From: Chelatococcus sp.
GTDB lineage: Bacteria > Pseudomonadota > Alphaproteobacteria > Rhizobiales > Beijerinckiaceae
NCBI GenBank assembly: GCA_003248805.1
Contig: QFQY01000078.1
Span: 1 to 18,177 of the forward strand
DNA: 18,177 nt
Direction of reading: 5' to 3'
The notes under the pieces are model-generated. The model saw only the letters and a list, made by a program, of their open reading frames with translations, was not told the origin of the DNA and did not search any database. The position numbers and the translations under genes are program-made. Below, piece after piece: positions 15,085-18,177 of the stretch (position 1 is its first letter; every line of letters begins with the position of its first letter).

Positions 15085-15420
15085 TCAGGCCGTCCCTGTC
15101 CTCGGGGCATAATCCGTCGGCGTCATGATGCGGTCCTCGATCACGCCGACGAGATCGCCATGGCAGGCGCGGGAGGCTCGCTTGATCTCGCTCCACTCCT
15201 CGTCCGCCATGAAGGCGGCCCAGGAGCGGTTCTTGGTCTCGAGGTCCGGCCAGGCCAGGATGTAGACGAATTCCAGCCGCTGGGCGCTCTGGGCCTCCCA
15301 CATCCCGACGAGCTCGAAGCCGTAGCGCTTCATGATCCGCATTGCGTGGTCGCGGAAGCGGGCATGGAACGCCGCCTTGTTGGGCTCGAAGATCTCGTAG
15401 ATGCGAAGCTGGTTGATCAT
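15085..15420 (-). CDS. NIPSNAP-family protein
   Basis: A 111-residue protein of the NIPSNAP fold (ferredoxin-like alpha-beta barrel), start MINQLRIYEIFEPNKAAF. Typical features are the LRIYE opening, RIMKRYGFELVGMWEA and FVYILAWPDLETKNRSWAAF, where the last block is the conserved W-x-x-F region. The biochemical role of these small bacterial members is not established. It follows carA with 24 bp between and is probably cotranscribed with it, though it has no obvious link to carbamoyl phosphate. The next gene downstream has its own promoter. Confidence 0.85.
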   Translation of the reverse strand: MINQLRIYEIFEPNKAAFHARFRDHAMRIMKRYGFELVGMWEAQSAQRLEFVYILAWPDLETKNRSWAAFMADEEWSEIKRASRACHGDLVGVIEDRIMTPTDYAPRTGTA

Positions 15421-15444
15421 GGCCGGAACCCGCCCCTCTCAGCC

Positions 15445-16653
15445 TCAGGCGGCCGTCTTGCCCTTCTCCTTCTCCATCATCGCGACGAAGCGGGTGAAGA
15501 GATAATGGCTGTCCTGCGGGCCGGGCGAAGCCTCCGGGTGGTGCTGGACGCTGAAGGCCGGCCGGTCGGTGAGCGCGAGCCCGCTGTTCGAACCGTCGAA
15601 CAGGGAGACATGGGTCTCGACCGCGTTGGCGGGCAGGCTTTCGGGATCGACCGCGAAGCCGTGGTTCATCGAGACGATCTCTACCTTGCCGGTGGTCTTG
15701 TCCTGGACCGGGTGGTTGGCGCCGTGGTGGCCCTGCTTCATCTTCAGGGTCTTTCCGCCGATGGCGATGGCGAGCATCTGGTGGCCGAGGCAGATGCCGA
15801 AGGTCGGCACCTTCTCGTCCAGCAGCTTGCGGATCACCGGAACCGCATAGGCGCCGGTGGCGGCCGGGTCGCCCGGGCCGTTGGAGAGAAAGACGCCGTC
15901 GGGCTTCAGCGCCAGGATGTCCTCGGCGCTGGTGGTCGAGGGCACGACGGTGACCTCGCAGCCCGCCTTGGCGAGCAGGCGCAGGATGTTGCGCTTCACG
16001 CCGTAGTCGATCGCGACGACCTTGTGGGCGGTCTCGCTCCTCTTGCCGTAGCCGGCCGGCCACTGCCAGGGGGTCTCGTCCCAGTCGTAGCGCTGGGCGG
16101 AGGTGACGAGCGGCACGAGGTCGAGCCCGGCCATGTCGGGGAGGCCCGCGGCGAGCTTCTGCAGGCGCGGGATGTCGAACACGCCGTCCGGGCTGTGGGC
16201 CAGGATGGCGTTGGGCATGCCGTTGTCGCGGATCAGCGCCGTCAGCGCCCGGGTGTCGATGCCCGAAATACCGACGATGTTGCGCGCCTTGAGCCAGGCG
16301 TCGAGATGCCGGCTGGCGCGCCAGTTCGAGGGCTCGGTCACGGCCGCGTGCAGCACGACGCCGCGCACGCCTGAGGCGGCGGCGGCGTTCACCGTCTCGA
16401 TGTCCTCCTCGTTCACGCCGACATTGCCGACATGCGGGAAGGTGAAGGTGACGATCTGCCCGGCATAGGACGGGTCGGTCAGGATCTCCTGATAGCCGGT
16501 CATCGCCGTGTTGAAGCAGAGCTCGCCCGGCGCCTCGCCGGTGGCGCCGAGGCCGAAGCCTTCCAGCACGGTGCCGTCGGCCAGGACCAGGAGCGCGGTC
16601 GCGCGCGGTTCGATCCAGCCGCCCTCGGCGGGGTTTCCTTCGGAAGCGCTCAT
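15445..16653 (-). CDS. carA: Carbamoyl-phosphate synthase small subunit (glutaminase)
   Basis: A 402-residue glutamine amidotransferase that hydrolyses glutamine and passes ammonia to CarB. The N-terminal CarA domain carries ELCFNTAMTGYQEILTDPSY (44-63) and GISGIDTRALT (128-138). The class I GATase domain has the Cys288 nucleophile in FGICLGHQMLA and the His372/Glu374 pair in HHPEASPGP. The length is normal. The start at ATG 16653 has only a weak GAG upstream. It is divergent from the GatB/YqeY gene over 159 bp, an order I recall as common in alphaproteobacteria. carB is about 13 kb away. Confidence 0.97.
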   Translation of the reverse strand: MSASEGNPAEGGWIEPRATALLVLADGTVLEGFGLGATGEAPGELCFNTAMTGYQEILTDPSYAGQIVTFTFPHVGNVGVNEEDIETVNAAAASGVRGVVLHAAVTEPSNWRASRHLDAWLKARNIVGISGIDTRALTALIRDNGMPNAILAHSPDGVFDIPRLQKLAAGLPDMAGLDLVPLVTSAQRYDWDETPWQWPAGYGKRSETAHKVVAIDYGVKRNILRLLAKAGCEVTVVPSTTSAEDILALKPDGVFLSNGPGDPAATGAYAVPVIRKLLDEKVPTFGICLGHQMLAIAIGGKTLKMKQGHHGANHPVQDKTTGKVEIVSMNHGFAVDPESLPANAVETHVSLFDGSNSGLALTDRPAFSVQHHPEASPGPQDSHYLFTRFVAMMEKEKGKTAA

Positions 16654-16684
16654 GTCTATGTCTCGGTCCAGGCCGCTCGAAGTC

Positions 16685-16708
16685 AGCGGTCAACGTTTTG
16701 AGCGGTCA
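16685..16708. repeat. Direct repeat AGCGGTCA x2 upstream of carA
   Basis: AGCGGTCA occurs at 16685-16692 and 16701-16708, 16 bp apart, in the divergent carA/yqeY spacer. The first copy overlaps a TTGACC hexamer read toward carA. It could be a regulator half-site pair, though the unit is short. Confidence 0.3.
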
Positions 16709-16812
16709 GCGTCGGGCGCCCCGCCGGTCTGGAGCGCGAGCCTTAATGGCGCGCCCCCGGCCCGTCAATCGAGGCCGGCGCAGGGCTGCACTCGGAAAAG
16801 GGAATAAGTCAG

Positions 16813-17274
16813 ATGGCGAGCCTGCGCGAGCGTTTCACCCCCGACATGAAGGAGGCGATGAAGGCCGGCCAGAAGGAGAAGGTCGCCGCGATCCGGCTGA
16901 TCGTCGCCGCGCTGAAGGAAAAGGACATCGAGGCGCGCGGCGCCGGCAAGGGCGAGGCGACCGAGGACGAGATTCTCGGCCTGCTGCAGAAGATGATCAA
17001 GCAGCGCCAGGAATCGATCGCGATCTACGACGCCAACGGCCGGCCGGAGCTTGCCGCCGGCGAGCGCGCCGAGGTCGAGGTCATCTCCTCCTACCTGCCC
17101 AAGCAGATGTCGGACGACGAGGTGAAGGCCGCGATCGACAAGGCCATCGCCGAGACCGGCGCCGCCGCCGTCAAGGACATGGGCAAGGTCATCGGCCTGC
17201 TGCGCGGCGCCTATGCCGGCCAGATGGATTTCGGCAAGGTCAGCCCGATGGTGAAGGCGGCGCTGGGCGGGTGA
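16813..17274 (+). CDS. GatB/YqeY domain-containing protein
   Basis: A 153-residue stand-alone YqeY protein, start MASLRERFTPDMKEAMKAGQ. The domain resembles the tRNA-binding tail of GatB of the Asp/Glu-tRNA amidotransferase, but the role of stand-alone members is not settled. Typical are ALREKD-like LKEKDIEARG, IKQRQESIAIYDANGRPELA, SYLPKQMSDDEV and DMGKVIGLLRG near the C-terminus. GGGA lies about 9 nt before ATG 16813. In many alphaproteobacteria this gene leads directly into dnaG. Here a toxin-antitoxin pair on the opposite strand separates them. Confidence 0.92.
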   Translation: MASLRERFTPDMKEAMKAGQKEKVAAIRLIVAALKEKDIEARGAGKGEATEDEILGLLQKMIKQRQESIAIYDANGRPELAAGERAEVEVISSYLPKQMSDDEVKAAIDKAIAETGAAAVKDMGKVIGLLRGAYAGQMDFGKVSPMVKAALGG

Positions 17275-17288
17275 GCCGGAAGACGGCA

Positions 17289-17318
17289 ATATCGAGCGGG
17301 CTCAGGCGCGCTCGATAT
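17289..17318. repeat. 10-bp inverted repeat between convergent yqeY and vapC
   Basis: ATATCGAGCG and CGCTCGATAT are perfectly complementary around a 10-nt loop. The right arm encodes the last residues of VapC (DIER), and its stop codon is in the loop. It is 15 bp past the yqeY stop. It could terminate or stabilise both convergent messages, although there is no T-tract on either side. Confidence 0.5.
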
Positions 17319-17688
17319 CCGTCAGGGCGAAGTCGTCGCCCTTGTAGAGCAACGGCCAGCCGCGGGATTTCGCCAAGGCATAGGCGGCGCAGTCACCCAT
17401 GTTGAGGCGCGCGGCGTGGCGACCCTTGCCATAGCGGCCATAGGCGTCGAAGGCGAGGTGCGACAGGGCCTCGTCGAAGGGGACGACGGCGATGCGCTCG
17501 TTCGCCAGGAAGTCGTCGATCATTTGTGCCGGAATGCCCTTCGAGAAGACGAGAACGAGGCGCGATTCCAAAAGGTTGAAGCTCGAGATGATGCGCTGCC
17601 CGGCAAGCGCTATCCTCTCGGCGAACGCACTGGCCTCCGTTTCGTCCGTCAGACAGGCCACGACCGCGGACGTGTCGAGAACGATCAC
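17302..17688 (-). CDS. vapC: VapC-type PIN-domain toxin
   Basis: A 128-residue PIN-domain ribonuclease, toxin of a type II toxin-antitoxin pair. The acidic catalytic residues are D5 (MIVLDTSAVVA), E41 (FNLLESR), D99 (NMGDCAAYALA) and D118/D119 (YKGDDF), so the active site looks intact. GTG 17688 is chosen because it overlaps the antitoxin stop in a GTGA arrangement, typical of translational coupling, and matches the usual MIVLDTS start. A GTG at 17694 would add two codons. The RNA target is not predictable. Confidence 0.9.
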   Translation of the reverse strand: MIVLDTSAVVACLTDETEASAFAERIALAGQRIISSFNLLESRLVLVFSKGIPAQMIDDFLANERIAVVPFDEALSHLAFDAYGRYGKGRHAARLNMGDCAAYALAKSRGWPLLYKGDDFALTDIERA

Positions 17689-17963
17689 GACCACAGGCCG
17701 TTTTCATCATAGCCGAGGATGTCGTCCATCTCTTCACGGGTCATGGAGCGCTCGGCCGGCTTGATGTTGTATTTCTGGTAGAGCGCCTGCATCCGTGCAC
17801 GTCCCTCCGCCACGCGCCGGGCCTTCTCCTCCTCGGAGAGTTCGTCCCTGCCGAGCTCGCTGCGGACGGCTTGGCGCACGGCTTCGGTCAGGCTGAGGCC
17901 GCGGCGTCGGGCGAGCAGGCGCACGGCTTCCTCCGTCTCGCGGTCCTTGATGTTGAGCGCCAT
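17685..17963 (-). CDS. vapB: VapB-type antitoxin
   Basis: A 92-residue antitoxin of the PSK/Rv0623-like VapB type. The N-terminal part MALNIKDRETEEAVRLLARR followed by GLSLTEAVRQAVRSEL is the ribbon-helix-helix DNA-binding region. The C-terminal part (KYNIKPAERSMTREEMDDIL) should wrap the toxin. ATG 17963 has AAGGAAG about 7 nt upstream. It is first in the vapBC operon, overlaps vapC by 4 bp, and probably represses its own promoter in the 123-bp spacer to dnaG. I did not find a convincing operator there. Confidence 0.9.
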   Translation of the reverse strand: MALNIKDRETEEAVRLLARRRGLSLTEAVRQAVRSELGRDELSEEEKARRVAEGRARMQALYQKYNIKPAERSMTREEMDDILGYDENGLWS

Positions 17964-18086
17964 GGCGTTCTTCCTTTTTCTGCATTTTCTTTATCACGCG
18001 GAGGGGGCTGTGGATATCGGCCATAAGCGCGATCCGCGTCGTTCCGGCAGTTGGTTTCAGGCGCCACAGGGACCACATAGAGCCTC

Positions 18087-18177
18087 ATGAAATTCCCGCC
18101 CTCCGTCCTTGAGGAGATCAAGGCGCGGCTGCCTGTCTCGGCGGTCGTGGGCAAGCGCGTGCGCCTCGCCAAGGCCG
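18087..18177 (+). CDS. dnaG: DNA primase, N-terminal fragment (cut by window end)
   Basis: The last 91 bases encode MKFPPSVLEEIKARLPVSAV and ten more residues (VGKRVRLAKA). This matches the start of alphaproteobacterial DnaG, just before its zinc-binding CHC2 domain. DnaG makes RNA primers at the replication fork. The frame is open to the window edge, and only 30 complete codons are seen. Only a weak AGAG precedes the ATG. Position after carA and yqeY supports the call. Confidence 0.88.
   Translation, partial: MKFPPSVLEEIKARLPVSAVVGKRVRLAKA

Overview
This window comes from a GC-rich chromosome, most likely an alphaproteobacterium of the Hyphomicrobiales/Rhizobiales (Bosea- or Methylobacterium-like). 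I infer this from protein character, from carA next to a divergent GatB/YqeY gene and dnaG, from unlinked carA and carB, and from intergenic palindromic repeats of a type I recall from that order. Nearly all genes look intact and chromosomal. I see no insertion sequence, prophage, CRISPR array, tRNA or rRNA.

Layout. 1-2275 (-) is the N-terminal two thirds of carB, cut by the window edge. 2421-4174 is a divergent pair, an MFS exporter (-) and an ArsR-type repressor (+), with two TTCAA-N6-TTGAA dyads between them. 4202-5456 is the zinc-chaperone GTPase gene zigA behind a 34-bp Zur-like palindrome. 5704-6108 is a GtrA-like membrane protein. 6288-7454 is a Tat-exported bicupin oxalate decarboxylase, tail-to-tail with a methyltransferase gene (7451-8143). 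8197-8317 is a large inverted repeat. 8401-8655 (PilZ) and 8760-10016 (cyclopropane fatty acid synthase) are divergent. 10038-11221 (-) holds a GNAT acetyltransferase, a 78-residue unknown, a terminator and a cold-shock protein with a long leader. 11549-12475 (-) is an EamA exporter, divergent from a LysR regulator (12563-13504). 13515-13940 (-) is a group III truncated haemoglobin with a composite palindromic repeat upstream. 14089-15076 (-) is a tyrA-like gene with a probable attenuator. 15085-15420 (-) is NIPSNAP, and 15445-16653 (-) is carA. 16813-17274 (+) is GatB/YqeY, 17302-17963 (-) is a vapBC toxin-antitoxin pair, and 18087 to the end (+) is the start of dnaG.

Most notable is the region upstream of the tyrA-like gene. 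A TTGACA/17-bp/TCTAAG promoter would start transcription at about the AUG of a 16-codon ORF, MTSLMALLRSYYAPSS, which has tandem Tyr codons. Mutually exclusive hairpins follow it. This has the architecture of a tyrosine-sensing transcription attenuator with a leaderless leader peptide. Other regulatory signals are the Zur-like box abutting zigA, the paired ArsR operators, and the cspA promoter and terminator.

Functionally the window mixes housekeeping genes (carbamoyl phosphate for arginine and pyrimidines, tyrosine synthesis, primase) with accessory stress and efflux genes. No single large novel gene system is evident. The new material is mainly in cis-regulatory and repeat structures.
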